NCBI GenBank assembly: GCA_904398675.1
Contig: CAJFPI010000037.1
Span: 1 to 32,542 of the forward strand
Length of the DNA: 32,542 bases
Reading direction: 5' to 3'
Source of the DNA: an uncultured Oscillospiraceae bacterium
GTDB taxonomy: Bacteria; Bacillota; Clostridia; Oscillospirales; Oscillospiraceae
Position numbers and translations under genes: made by a program. This document shows, one piece after another, positions 21,532 through 29,830 of this stretch. The notes below the pieces were generated by a model, which made no database searches, was not told the origin of the DNA, and worked only from the letters and a program-made list of their open reading frames with translations. Positions within the stretch are counted from its first letter, which is position 1. Each line of letters begins with the position of its first letter.

Positions 21532-22557
21532 ATGCACGCTAACCGTTCCACCGGTCAGAAGAAACGCCGGCGGCACAGCCGCCGTGAACGCGCGATCCTG
21601 ACCCTCTGCATCGTCCTCTTTGCGGGTGTGGCCGTTATCGGCTTTGTCCGGGGCTACATCCGGGCGCCCGAGCTCAGCGAGCCGGACAGCAGCGCCCAGT
21701 CAGACACCGGCGACACGGACGCCGACAGCGTCGGCACAGACGATACAACGCCCGCCCGCGAGCGGAAGGAGAGCTACTACACCGTCCTTGTCTCCGGCGT
21801 TGACGACGGCAACGGCGGCAGCGATACCAACATCCTTCTGTCCATCGACGCGCAGAACGGCGTGATCAATGCCGTCAGCATCCCCCGGGACACCCTTCTC
21901 AATGTAAGCTGGAATGTCAAGAAGTTCAACGCCTCCTATAATGTCGGCGGCATCGACCGGATGAAGACGGAGCTCTCCCGTCTTCTGGGCATCCCGGTGG
22001 ACTTCTACATTTCCATTGATCTGGACGGGTTTGTGGAGCTTGTGGACGAGATCGGCGGCGTTTATTTCGATGTACCGGTAAACATGAACTACGACGACCC
22101 CACTCAGAATCTCCACATCCATATTGACAAGGGCTATCAATGGCTCAGCGGCGAGGACGCTGTAAAGGTGGTCCGCTGGCGGCAGAACAACGACGGCACC
22201 GGTTATCCCGACGGAGACATCGGCCGCATTGCCACCCAGCAGGCCTTTCTCACCACGGTGGCACAGCAAATGCTGGACAGCCTCAGCATCAGCACCATGA
22301 AGGCCTATGTGGATATCTTCTTCGAGTATGTGGATACCGACCTTTCCGTGGGCAATCTGGCCTGGATCGGCGAGGTGGCCATGAAGGCCGGCATGGAGAA
22401 CATACACTTTTATACCCTGCCCGGCGAGGGCGACTATGTCTACGGCGGATCCTATTATATCCTCAACCCGGAGGAGACCCTGGCTCTTGTCAACGCGTCC
22501 TTCAACCCCTATGACCAGGACATCACGGCAGACGAAATGGATATCCTGGTCCCCTGA
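21532..22557 (+). CDS. LytR-CpsA-Psr (LCP) family cell-wall polymer ligase
   Basis: A 341-aa type II membrane protein. It has a basic cytoplasmic start, one helix (about 21-39), an acidic Ser/Thr/Asp linker (about 45-72) and the LCP catalytic domain. Family landmarks are 'SGVDDGNGGSDTNILLSID', the polyprenyl-phosphate-binding Arg in 'SIPRDTLL', 'DGFVELVDEIGGVYFDVP', 'DAVKVVRWRQ' and 'GDIGRIATQQAFL'. LCP enzymes transfer teichoic-acid or capsule polymers from undecaprenyl carriers to peptidoglycan outside the membrane. ATG 21532 is chosen because AAAGGAG lies nine bases upstream; the longer frame from 21394 starts in the promoter. The SLH gene follows after 30 nt. Confidence 0.93.
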   Translation: MHANRSTGQKKRRRHSRRERAILTLCIVLFAGVAVIGFVRGYIRAPELSEPDSSAQSDTGDTDADSVGTDDTTPARERKESYYTVLVSGVDDGNGGSDTNILLSIDAQNGVINAVSIPRDTLLNVSWNVKKFNASYNVGGIDRMKTELSRLLGIPVDFYISIDLDGFVELVDEIGGVYFDVPVNMNYDDPTQNLHIHIDKGYQWLSGEDAVKVVRWRQNNDGTGYPDGDIGRIATQQAFLTTVAQQMLDSLSISTMKAYVDIFFEYVDTDLSVGNLAWIGEVAMKAGMENIHFYTLPGEGDYVYGGSYYILNPEETLALVNASFNPYDQDITADEMDILVP

Positions 22558-22587
22558 ACGCCCCGCAGCGGGCAGAGGAGGTAGCTT

Positions 22588-24099
22588 ATGAAATGCTGTA
22601 AGCAGCCGTCCGGCGCGGGACATGCGTCTTGTGCGCCCCGTCCGGCCCGGTGCGCGCGGATCATGGCCCTGGTTCTATGTCTGATCCTCATTACGGGGAT
22701 CCTGCCGGCCCACGCCGCCGGTTCCATGGGGAATTTTGTCAGCACCCGCAGCTATGACGGGCGGTTTTCCGATGTGGCGGAGGGCGCCTGGTACTATGAA
22801 AATGTGGTCTCCCTCTATGAGCTGGGCCTTGCCAACGGGCAGAGCGGCTCCGCCTTCGGCCCCCAGTCCTCCGTGACGCTGGGCGAGGCCGCCGCCTTCA
22901 CAGCCCGCCTGCGCAGCCTCTATGAAACCGGGGATCCGGAGAGCGGCGCCAGCAGCTATCCCCTTGAGGACGGCGATCCCTGGTATGCCGGCTATGTGGA
23001 TTACCTTTCAGCGCTCGGGGTTGTGGACAGCTCCTTTGCCGCATCCTATGACGCCTCAGCTACCCGCGCCCAGGTGGCCCATCTGATTGCAAACGCCCTG
23101 CCCGCCGCAGAGTTTGCCGACCGGAACGCCGCCGCTGTTGCGATGGGCTATGCTCTGCACGCCTATATCACAGATGTGGATGAGTACACCCCCTATCAGC
23201 AGGAGATCCTGCAGCTCTACCGGTGGGGCGTTGTCACAGGCTCGGACAGCCAGGGTTCCTACTACCCGGACCGGGCGATCACCCGCGGGGAGCTGACTGC
23301 CCTTCTCACCCGGCTGGCCGACCCGGCGCTGCGCGTTGCCCTGGAGTGGGATCTGTCCAGCTATTACTCCGCCCGTGGAACCACCTATCAGGACCTGGTG
23401 GAGCCGGGGACGCTCCGCCGCAGCCACAGCCTCAGCGACACCAGCGCCATTGACAGCAACATCCGCTACATGCTCTCCCGCGGGGAGTCTGTCCTCACAT
23501 TGCAGCTGGAGGCAAAGGACGTCACCGAGGCCAAGGTCACCGAGCTGATGAATCAATATCTCACCACCATGCGCCGCTATCTGGAGCAGAGCTACAACGC
23601 GGTGAACTGCACCTACAGCGCCAGCACCGGCCGGGTGACCCTGCGGTTTTACAGCAGCATCTTCTCCGACGCCCTGCTGCTCTCCGCCCGGAGCACCACA
23701 TTGGATCGGGCCATTGCAGTCCACGACGCGCTGTGGCAGGGCGGGACCATCACCGCCGACATGTCCGAGTATGAAAAGGCCCGCGCCTACTTCACCTGGA
23801 TCTGTGAAAACTGCGCCTATGACCACCGGGCCACCGACAACTCTGTGGCACACACGGCCTACAGTCTCTTTGAAATGGGAAGTGCCGTCTGCGACGGGTA
23901 CACCGCCGCCTACAATCTCCTTTTAAAGCTGGAGGGAATCGACTGCACCACCCAGTCCACGGAGGATCACATCTGGACGGTAGCCACCCTGGACGGGACC
24001 ACCTATCATATCGACACCACCTGGGGCGACCAGACCGGCTCTATCCGCTATCAGTATTTTGCTATGACGCCGGAGGTATCCATGGCTCGATTTTCCTGA
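22588..24099 (+). CDS. S-layer homology protein with transglutaminase-like domain
   Basis: A 503-aa exported protein. The signal segment is about 24-43 ('ALVLCLILITGILPAHA'). Three SLH-type repeats (about 58-110, 122-175, 193-245) anchor it to cell-wall polymers. A spacer (about 250-380) leads to a transglutaminase-like domain whose triad is visible: Cys435 in 'GSAVCDGYTAAYN', His461 in 'DHIWTV' and Asp476 in 'YHIDTTWGD'. Such domains act as cysteine proteases or peptide crosslinkers at the surface. It ends shortly after the last catalytic strand, slightly short for the family. GAGGAGG precedes the ATG, and it is co-transcribed with the LCP gene, which makes the polymers that SLH domains bind. 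Confidence 0.92.
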   Translation: MKCCKQPSGAGHASCAPRPARCARIMALVLCLILITGILPAHAAGSMGNFVSTRSYDGRFSDVAEGAWYYENVVSLYELGLANGQSGSAFGPQSSVTLGEAAAFTARLRSLYETGDPESGASSYPLEDGDPWYAGYVDYLSALGVVDSSFAASYDASATRAQVAHLIANALPAAEFADRNAAAVAMGYALHAYITDVDEYTPYQQEILQLYRWGVVTGSDSQGSYYPDRAITRGELTALLTRLADPALRVALEWDLSSYYSARGTTYQDLVEPGTLRRSHSLSDTSAIDSNIRYMLSRGESVLTLQLEAKDVTEAKVTELMNQYLTTMRRYLEQSYNAVNCTYSASTGRVTLRFYSSIFSDALLLSARSTTLDRAIAVHDALWQGGTITADMSEYEKARAYFTWICENCAYDHRATDNSVAHTAYSLFEMGSAVCDGYTAAYNLLLKLEGIDCTTQSTEDHIWTVATLDGTTYHIDTTWGDQTGSIRYQYFAMTPEVSMARFS

Positions 24100-24115
24100 G
24101 TTGACAGACAGCAGG

Positions 24116-24149
24116 AAAGCCGCAGCAGACAGCTGTCTGCTGCGGCTTT
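24116..24149 (+). terminator. Intrinsic terminator after the SLH-transglutaminase gene
   Basis: A perfect 17-bp inverted repeat (24116-24132 and 24133-24149) ending in a run of T residues to 24153. It separates this operon from the convergent clpC gene. Confidence 0.9.
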
Positions 24150-24157
24150 TTTTGCCC

Positions 24158-26590
24158 TTATACCGGCTGGGCCGGCGCGGCGGTAATGCCGTCTGCCGTC
24201 ACTGCAAGGCGGATCACATCCCCGCTCTTCACCACGCCCCGGAGCAGCTGCTCTGCGATCACATCCTCCACCTGCCGCCGGATCAGCCGCCGGAGAGGCC
24301 GCGCTCCCAGCGTTTGATCGAACCCCTCCTGGGCCAGCCGCTCCACGGCCTCCTCCGGGCATTCCAGCCGGAGGCCCAGTGTCTCGGCACGCTGTTCTGT
24401 CTTCTGCAGCAGCCGCCTGGCAATCTCCCGGATATCCTCCTGCTCCAGAGGGCGGAAAACGATGGTCTCATCAATCCGGTTGAGAAACTCCGGGCGGAAT
24501 GTCTTCTTCAGTTGTCCCAGCGCCGCCCGCCGGCCCTCCACAAGGGCGTTTTTTCTGTCCCCCGCGGCAAAGCCCAGGGGCGTGTGGGCCGTGAGCTGGA
24601 CGGCTCCAATGTTGGATGTCATCACCAGCACTGTGTTGCGAAAGTCCACCCGCCGGCCCTGGGCATCGGTGAGAACGCCGTCCTCCATCACCTGCAGAAG
24701 CAGGTTCCATACCTCCTCATGGGCCTTCTCCACCTCGTCCAGCAGCACCACGGAATAGGGTTTCCGCCGTACCTTCTCCGTCAGCTGCCCCCCCTCGTCG
24801 TGCCCCACATAGCCCGGCGGCGCTCCAATCAGCTTGGAGACGCTGTGGGGCTCCCGGTACTCGCTCATATCTATGCGGATGATGGCGCTCTCCCTGCCGA
24901 AAAGCGCCTCTGCCAGCGCCCGGCAGAGCTCGGTTTTTCCCACCCCGGTGGGACCCAGCAGCAGAAAGCTGCCGATGGGCCGGTTGGGGTCGCCGATGCC
25001 CACCCGGCTGCGCCGGATGGAGCGGGCCACGGCGCTGACCGCCTCCTCCTGGCCCACCACCCTTTTGTGGAGCAGCTCCTCCAGCCCCATAAGCCGCTGG
25101 GACTCACCCTCCGTCAGCTGTGTCACCGGCACGCCGGTCCAGACGGAAACAACCGCCGCAATATCCTCCGCCTCCACCTGCGTGCATCCGCCCGAGGCGG
25201 TGCAGTCGGCCAGCTCCGCCTGCCGCTGCACCTCAAAGTCCTGCTCGATATCCCGAAGGCGGGCCGCCTCCTCATAGTTCTGGCTGGCCAGGGCCTGGCT
25301 CTTCTCCCGCCTCAGAGCGGCCAGCTTGTCCTCCAGCGCCCGGCGGTCCGCCGTCATGGGTTCCCGTCCCATCCGCACCTGGGCGGCGGCCTCGTCCACC
25401 AGGTCGATGGCCTTGTCGGGGAGAAAGCGGTCGGTGATGTAGCGGCTGGAGAGATCCACCGCCGCCTCCAGCGCGCTGTCGCTGATGGCCAGGTGGTGAT
25501 GGGCCTCATATTTGTCCCGCACACCCCGCAGAATCGTCAGCGCCCCCTCCCGGTCCGGCTCCTCCACCCGGATGGGCTGAAACCGCCGCTCCAGCGCCGC
25601 GTCCTTTTCAATGTGCTTGCGGTACTCCGCCAGCGTGGTGGCTCCAATGACCCGGATCTCCCCCCGGCCCAGGGCGGGCTTGATGATGTTGCCCGCGTCG
25701 ATGGAGCCCTCCGCACTGCCGGCGCCCACAATGGTATGCAGCTCGTCCAGGAAAAGGATGATGTTGCCGGAGCGGCGCACCTCACCGATGGCGTTTTTCA
25801 CCCGCTCCTCAAACTCCCCCCGATACTTGGTTCCGGCCAGCATGGCAGGGAGATCCAGGGACAGAATCCGCAGGCCCAAAAGCTCCTCCGGCACATCTCC
25901 CAGCACGATCCGCTGGGCAAGCCCCTCCACCACCGCCGTCTTCCCCACCCCCGGCTCGCCGATGAGGACGGGATTATTTTTAGTGCGGCGGCTGAGGATC
26001 TGCACCGCCCGCTGGATCTCCCGCTCCCGCCCCACCACAGGGTCCAGCCTGCCCATCCGTGCCGCGGCGGTGAGGTCGGAGGCATATTCGTTCAGGGTCT
26101 TGTTGCGTCCGTCGTCCCGAATGGCTGCACGGGCCGGCTCCTGGAGGGGCCGCGCCTGGGGGCTGAGCCGCTGGAGCAACTGGGACTGCAGCCGCCGCAC
26201 ATCCACCCCGCCGCCGCGCATCAGGCGGACGGCCATGTTGTTTCCCTCCCGCAAAATCCCCAGCAGGAGGTGCTCCGTCCCCACATAGCTGTTGGTGCGC
26301 AGGGCCTCGCCAGCGGCAAACTCAATGGCCCGGCGGGCCTTCGGCGTCAGGCCCTGAACCGGCGCCGCTCCAGGAAGCCCCATTCCCGCGCTGCGAACCA
26401 GTGTCTGACGCAGCTGCTGACGGTCCAGCCCCTGTTCCCGCAGCAGCCGGCAGGCGCCGCCCGCCTCCTCCCCCAAAAGTCCCAGGAGCAGGTGCTCCGT
26501 CCCCACATAGCTGTGGCCCAGGCTCTCTGCCGCCTCGTGGCTCAGCCGCAGCACGTTGTGGGCCCGGGGGGTGAATCGGTTTTCACTCAT
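24158..26590 (-). CDS. clpC: ATP-dependent Clp protease ATP-binding subunit ClpC
   Basis: An 810-aa Hsp100 unfoldase. Two Clp_N repeats ('HSYVGTEHLLLGLLGEE' near 25-41 and 'NSYVGTEHLLLGILREG' near 95-111) precede AAA-1 with Walker A 'GEPGVGKT' and Walker B 'IILFLDELHT'. A UVR-like linker 'EKSQALASQNYEEAARLRD' marks ClpC rather than ClpB. AAA-2 follows with 'GPTGVGKTE', and the loop 'TPLGFAAG' carries the LGF tripeptide that docks ClpP. It feeds proteins to the ClpP peptidase. ATG 26590 has GGAGGAG seven bases upstream; the longer frame to 26803 is not supported. Unusually, no ctsR, mcsA or mcsB neighbours are present and I see no CtsR or CIRCE operator upstream. Confidence 0.95.
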   Translation of the reverse strand: MSENRFTPRAHNVLRLSHEAAESLGHSYVGTEHLLLGLLGEEAGGACRLLREQGLDRQQLRQTLVRSAGMGLPGAAPVQGLTPKARRAIEFAAGEALRTNSYVGTEHLLLGILREGNNMAVRLMRGGGVDVRRLQSQLLQRLSPQARPLQEPARAAIRDDGRNKTLNEYASDLTAAARMGRLDPVVGREREIQRAVQILSRRTKNNPVLIGEPGVGKTAVVEGLAQRIVLGDVPEELLGLRILSLDLPAMLAGTKYRGEFEERVKNAIGEVRRSGNIILFLDELHTIVGAGSAEGSIDAGNIIKPALGRGEIRVIGATTLAEYRKHIEKDAALERRFQPIRVEEPDREGALTILRGVRDKYEAHHHLAISDSALEAAVDLSSRYITDRFLPDKAIDLVDEAAAQVRMGREPMTADRRALEDKLAALRREKSQALASQNYEEAARLRDIEQDFEVQRQAELADCTASGGCTQVEAEDIAAVVSVWTGVPVTQLTEGESQRLMGLEELLHKRVVGQEEAVSAVARSIRRSRVGIGDPNRPIGSFLLLGPTGVGKTELCRALAEALFGRESAIIRIDMSEYREPHSVSKLIGAPPGYVGHDEGGQLTEKVRRKPYSVVLLDEVEKAHEEVWNLLLQVMEDGVLTDAQGRRVDFRNTVLVMTSNIGAVQLTAHTPLGFAAGDRKNALVEGRRAALGQLKKTFRPEFLNRIDETIVFRPLEQEDIREIARRLLQKTEQRAETLGLRLECPEEAVERLAQEGFDQTLGARPLRRLIRRQVEDVIAEQLLRGVVKSGDVIRLAVTADGITAAPAQPV

Positions 26591-26742
26591 AGGACGTCTC
26601 CTCCGTTGCATCTGATCTCTCCCCGCGGCCGGGGAGGCGGGTATCCGGATGTAGTATCCCCTAAAGTCTCCCATTTTAAGCCTGTGGGGCGGGATCTCCC
26701 TCCCTCCATGGCTTGCACGGCGAAAATTCCATGATTTCACCC

Positions 26743-26770
26743 TTGCATTTTTGCGGTTTCGTGTTACAAT
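26743..26770 (+). promoter_or_regulatory. Promoter of the ferredoxin gene
   Basis: TTGCAT (26743-26748), a 16-bp spacer and TACAAT (26765-26770) with extended TGT, 36 nt before the ATG. Confidence 0.7.
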
Positions 26771-26805
26771 GTAGGTACAATCTAACCGATAATGGAGGTA
26801 CAATC

Positions 26806-26976
26806 ATGGCTCACAAGATTACCGACGCCTGCGTCAGCTGCGGCACCTGCGCCGAGAACTGCCCCGTCGAGGCCATCTCCCAGGGCGATACCCAGTATGT
26901 CATCGATGCGGATACCTGCGTGGACTGCGGCGCCTGCGCTGCCAACTGCCCTGTTGACGCTATCGTGGCCGAGTAA
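26806..26976 (+). CDS. 2[4Fe-4S] clostridial-type ferredoxin
   Basis: A 56-aa soluble ferredoxin. Two classical clusters, 'CVSCGTCAENCPVEAI' (9-24) and 'CVDCGACAANCPVDAI' (38-53), give eight Cys in the CxxCxxCxxxCP pattern. It is a low-potential one-electron carrier for anaerobic enzymes such as pyruvate:ferredoxin oxidoreductase, hydrogenase or Rnf. GGAGG lies eight bases before ATG, with a good promoter upstream and a strong terminator downstream, so it is a highly expressed single gene. It could also exchange electrons with the molybdoenzyme system, but nothing links them directly. Confidence 0.97.
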   Translation: MAHKITDACVSCGTCAENCPVEAISQGDTQYVIDADTCVDCGACAANCPVDAIVAE

Positions 26977-26996
26977 TCCAATCCGGCTTACATACG

Positions 26997-27027
26997 AAAA
27001 GAGCGCGCCGCTCGGCGCGCTCTTTTT
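26997..27027 (+). terminator. Intrinsic terminator after the ferredoxin gene
   Basis: AAAAGAGCGCGCC pairs with GGCGCGCTCTTTT around a GCTC loop, followed by a T-tract. It starts about 20 nt after the stop codon. Confidence 0.93.
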
Positions 27028-27145
27028 TATTGTGCACCCCGCCGCAGGATGTCCCTGCGCCGCCTTTGGCGGCCCTGCCTGAAATCCCGGTTTCATGATC
27101 TGGGGCAGTCCATCTGCGCAGCGCCCCCTGCGGGGCGACTGTGCA

Positions 27146-27358
27146 TCATCGCGGCGTCTCTCCGTCTGTCCCCGGGACAAACAGGGCGTCTACCGTGGTG
27201 CCCAGCTCCCGGGCCAGGCGGAAGGCCAGGGCCAGGGTGGGGTCGTATTTGTTGTTCTCAATGGCGTTTACCGTCTGCCGGGTGACGCCGCACCGCCGGG
27301 CCAGCTCCTCCTGGGACATGGCCAGTGCCTTCCGTTTCTCCCGAATGGCGTTTTCCAT
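27146..27358 (-). CDS. XRE/Cro-family helix-turn-helix regulator
   Basis: A 70-aa single-domain repressor-type protein. The helix-turn-helix is 'MSQEELARRCGVTRQTVNAI' (about 13-32), followed by the family-typical 'ENNKYDPTLALAFRLARELG' and 'TTVDALF'. Small regulators of this type are usually encoded with a small membrane protein and repress their own operon. ATG 27358 has GGAGG five bases upstream and lies one base after the membrane-protein stop, so the pair is coupled. The inverted TGTCAA repeats at 27712-27771 are its likely binding site. Confidence 0.88.
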   Translation of the reverse strand: MENAIREKRKALAMSQEELARRCGVTRQTVNAIENNKYDPTLALAFRLARELGTTVDALFVPGTDGETPR

Positions 27359-27359
27359 A

Positions 27360-27692
27360 TCAGCCTCCGTACCTCCGCCTGTATACCGCCAGGCTGATGG
27401 CGTACACAAAGGAGATTACCGCCAGCTGCACAAAGGGGTTGTTGCCCTCCATGGGCAGGCCGTGGGCGATGGAGCGGTACACCCCGCAGATCATGTCCAG
27501 CACCAGGGAACCTATCGTGATGTAGAGGGTGGTGCCGCTGGCCCGGGCAATGATCTCCCGCCGCCGCTCGTCCCCCTTTTGGGCCATGGACACCATCATA
27601 AACACCACGGAGAACATGCACCCCAGCAGAAACACCATCCCCAGGATCCCTAAGAGCGAAGTCCAGACGCTTTCCATGTTGCCTCCATCCAT
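27360..27692 (-). CDS. Small integral membrane protein paired with the XRE regulator
   Basis: A 110-aa protein with three predicted helices (about 10-33, 50-70 and 85-105) and a charged cytoplasmic loop 'AQKGDERRREIIARASG' between the first two. I do not recognise a named family, but membrane protein plus small XRE regulator pairs of this shape are common in Firmicutes. The start at 27692 uses GGAG seven bases upstream; ATG 27677 with GGAGG four bases upstream is an alternative that removes five residues. It is the first gene of the two-gene operon. Its function is unknown. Confidence 0.75.
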   Translation of the reverse strand: MDGGNMESVWTSLLGILGMVFLLGCMFSVVFMMVSMAQKGDERRREIIARASGTTLYITIGSLVLDMICGVYRSIAHGLPMEGNNPFVQLAVISFVYAISLAVYRRRYGG

Positions 27693-27711
27693 ATCCTGTC
27701 TCCATCCTTTC

Positions 27712-27771
27712 TGTCAAAGTGTAAAATTCTTTTGACATTTTGAGGATAGCACGCCGTCCGCGAAATGTCAA
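27712..27771. promoter_or_regulatory. Operator cluster of the XRE operon
   Basis: TTGACATTT (27732-27740) and AAATGTCAA (27763-27771) are perfect 9-bp inverted repeats flanking the promoter core. TGTCAAA (27712-27718) also pairs with TTTGACA (27731-27737). Three TGTCAA half-sites in 60 bp suggest cooperative autorepression by the XRE protein. Confidence 0.55.
27743..27771 (-). promoter_or_regulatory. Promoter of the membrane protein-XRE operon
   Basis: On the minus strand a perfect TTGACA (27771-27766), a 17-bp spacer and TATCCT (27748-27743). Its -35 is part of the inverted repeat described above. Confidence 0.75.
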
Positions 27772-27807
27772 TAGTTTTTTACATTTTTGTTTTCTCCCGC
27801 CTGCCTC

Positions 27808-27836
27808 TTGTCAGCGCCGGGGCTTTCCGGTACAAT
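27808..27836 (+). promoter_or_regulatory. Promoter of the RNA methyltransferase genes
   Basis: TTGTCA (27808-27813), a 17-bp spacer and TACAAT (27831-27836), 31 nt before the ATG. Confidence 0.75.
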
Positions 27837-27867
27837 AGGGGAAAGCGCTGGAAAAGGGGGTGCCGAG

Positions 27868-28602
27868 ATGGAACGGATGGACCGGCTCTGGCCGGAGGGG
27901 CCTGTTTTTTACTATGATGACGCCCTCTTCCCCCCGGGGACGGACGCCTTCCTCCTGGGGGACTTTGCCCGGCCAAAGCCGGGACAGGCCGTCTGCGATC
28001 TGGGGGCCGGCACGGGGCTCATCGGCCTTCTCCTGCTCTCAAGGGTCCCCTCCCTCTCCCTCCACTGCGTGGAGCTCTCCCAGCCGGCTCTCCGCCTGGC
28101 GGAAAAGACGTATACCGCCAACAGACTGGACGCGGCCTGCCATCTGGCGGACCTGCGGGCGCTGGAGGGGGTGCTCCCGGCGGGCGGATTCCACCTGGTG
28201 GTGTCCAATCCCCCCTATTTCCCGGTGGGAGGGGGACCTGCCGCCGCCGGTCAGGCCCGGCAGACTGCCCGCAGCGAGGCGGCCTGCACCATCCAGGATC
28301 TGTGCCGCGCCGCCGCCCGGCTGCTGCGCTGGGGCGGCGCCCTGGCGGTGGTCTACCGGCCGGAGCGGCTGGTGGATCTCATGGAGGCCATGCGGCAGAG
28401 CGGCCTGGAGCCCAAGCGGCTGCGCCTGGTGCAGCACGCCCCGGGGCATACCCCTTCCCTGGCGCTTGTGGAGGGGCGGCGGGGCGGAAAACCGGGGCTC
28501 CGGGTGGAGCCGCCCCTTTTCCTGCACCACGCCGACGGGACGGACACCTCCGAGCTCCGCCGGATCTACTTTCGTGATGTTTCCCTGAGAAAGGAGCCAT
28601 AG
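27868..28602 (+). CDS. tRNA1(Val) A37 N6-methyltransferase-like protein (TrmN6/YabB family)
   Basis: A 244-aa class I SAM-dependent methyltransferase. Motif I 'VCDLGAGTGLIGLLLL' (about 43-58) binds SAM, and 'VVSNPPYFPVGGG' (about 111-123) is the NPPY motif of amino-group methyltransferases. The opening 'GPVFYYDDALFPPGTDAFLLGDF' pattern (about 11-33) and the later 'GHTPSLALVEGRRGGKPGL' are characteristic of the YabB/TrmN6 family, which in Firmicutes is encoded beside rsmI, as here. AAAAGGGGG is the ribosome site. Its stop is two bases before the rsmI ATG. Substrate identity rests on family membership. Confidence 0.87.
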   Translation: MERMDRLWPEGPVFYYDDALFPPGTDAFLLGDFARPKPGQAVCDLGAGTGLIGLLLLSRVPSLSLHCVELSQPALRLAEKTYTANRLDAACHLADLRALEGVLPAGGFHLVVSNPPYFPVGGGPAAAGQARQTARSEAACTIQDLCRAAARLLRWGGALAVVYRPERLVDLMEAMRQSGLEPKRLRLVQHAPGHTPSLALVEGRRGGKPGLRVEPPLFLHHADGTDTSELRRIYFRDVSLRKEP

Positions 28603-28604
28603 CC

Positions 28605-29441
28605 ATGGCAGGAACGCTGTATCTTGTGGCCACTCCCATCGGAAACCTGGGTGACTTCAGCCCCCGGGCGGTGGAGACGCTGCAGGCGGTGGACTTTATC
28701 GCCGCCGAGGACACCCGGGTCACCCGAAAGCTCCTCACCCACTTTGACATCAAAAAGCCCCTGGTGAGCTACCACCAGCACAACCATGTCACCGCCGGGC
28801 AGGCCATTCTGGAGCGGCTTTTGGCCGGGGAGACCTGCGCCCTGGTCACCGACGCGGGCATGCCCGCCATCAGCGATCCCGGCGAGGACCTGGTGCGGCT
28901 GTGCGGGGCGCACCAGGTGGAGGTGCTGGCCGTCCCGGGGTGCAGCGCGCTGGTGTGCGCCCTGGCCCTCTCGGGCCTGCCCACCGGCCGGTTTACCTTT
29001 GAGGGCTTTCTCACCACCAACAAAAAAAACCGCCGGGAACATCTCCAGTCCCTGGCGGATGAGCGGCGCACCATGGTGTTCTATGAGGCGCCCCACAAGC
29101 TCCGCGCCACCCTGCAGGACCTGCTGGACACATTGGGGGACCGCCCCCTGGCCCTCTGCCGGGAGCTGAGCAAGCTCCACGAGGAGACCATCCGCACCAC
29201 CCTCTCCCAGGCTGTGGCCCGCTATGAGGAGGAGCCGCCCCGGGGGGAGTTTGTCCTGGTGGTGGGCGGCGCGCCGGAGGCGGAGGCGGCCCCGGCCGTC
29301 ACCCTGGAGGAGGGCGTCCAGCAGGTGCTCCGCCGCCGGGCGGAGGGGATGCGGCTGAAGGACGCGGCAAAGGCCGTGGCGGAGGAGACGGGGCTGAGCA
29401 AAAACGAGCTGTACGCCGCCGCGGCCAGGGCCCAGGCGTAG
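28605..29441 (+). CDS. rsmI: 16S rRNA (cytidine-1402-2'-O)-methyltransferase RsmI
   Basis: A 278-aa member of the tetrapyrrole-methylase fold with all RsmI landmarks: 'LYLVATPIGNLGDFSPRAV' at the N-terminus, 'AEDTRVTRKLL', 'VSYHQHN', 'ALVTDAGMPAISDPGEDLV' (about 81-99), 'VPGCSALVCAL' and 'FEGFL'. The C-terminal 'LKDAAKAVAEETGLSKNELY' is the small helical domain found in full-length RsmI. It methylates the ribose of C1402 in the ribosomal decoding centre. It is translationally coupled to the preceding methyltransferase gene. Confidence 0.97.
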   Translation: MAGTLYLVATPIGNLGDFSPRAVETLQAVDFIAAEDTRVTRKLLTHFDIKKPLVSYHQHNHVTAGQAILERLLAGETCALVTDAGMPAISDPGEDLVRLCGAHQVEVLAVPGCSALVCALALSGLPTGRFTFEGFLTTNKKNRREHLQSLADERRTMVFYEAPHKLRATLQDLLDTLGDRPLALCRELSKLHEETIRTTLSQAVARYEEEPPRGEFVLVVGGAPEAEAAPAVTLEEGVQQVLRRRAEGMRLKDAAKAVAEETGLSKNELYAAAARAQA

Positions 29442-29655
29442 CCCCTCCGCCCGGAGGGCAAGTGAAATGCCCCCAAAGGCCTGTCCGGCCGATTTACAGC
29501 CGTCAGAGCACGAAAGACAGCGGTAGTTAAAAAACTCCCTTCAGGCGCACCACGAGCACAGGCAAAAGCCGGGGCACAGGAAGTTTCGCGTATGTGGGCC
29601 GTCCCGACCCATGCGCTTGGATCTCATGGCCGCGCCGCTGAAAGCGGCACATGGC

Positions 29656-29687
29656 CAATTTTGCTATGTTTTTATATAGCAAAATTG
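29656..29687. repeat. 12-bp AT-rich perfect inverted repeat
   Basis: CAATTTTGCTAT (29656-29667) and ATAGCAAAATTG (29676-29687) enclose an 8-nt loop. The AT-rich arms contrast with the GC-rich surroundings. Confidence 0.8.
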
Positions 29688-29701
29688 TGTTGCGCGAGGG
29701 G

Positions 29702-29724
29702 GAGCTCGAGGGGGCAAAGCCCGC
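29702..29724. repeat. 23-nt exact repeat, copy 2
   Basis: Identical and in the same orientation as 6475-6497. It lies immediately downstream of the AT-rich hairpin. Confidence 0.8.
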
Positions 29725-29830
29725 CTCGAATAGGATCAAATGCCCCGCAAAGCCTTGCTGCGCAAGGCGTGCGGCAAGCGCAGCGAGGACTTTCCTGCGG
29801 CGCAGCAGCGGGAAAGTAACGGCATTTTTC

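Noticed and set aside
24101..26734. 877-codon open frame opposite clpC
   Set aside because: It mirrors the ClpC frame in a GC-rich sequence; there is no domain, and it starts inside a terminator hairpin.
27028..27145. GC-rich inverted segments after the ferredoxin terminator
   Set aside because: Only short imperfect palindromes; no RNA gene or ORF could be supported in this 118-nt gap.
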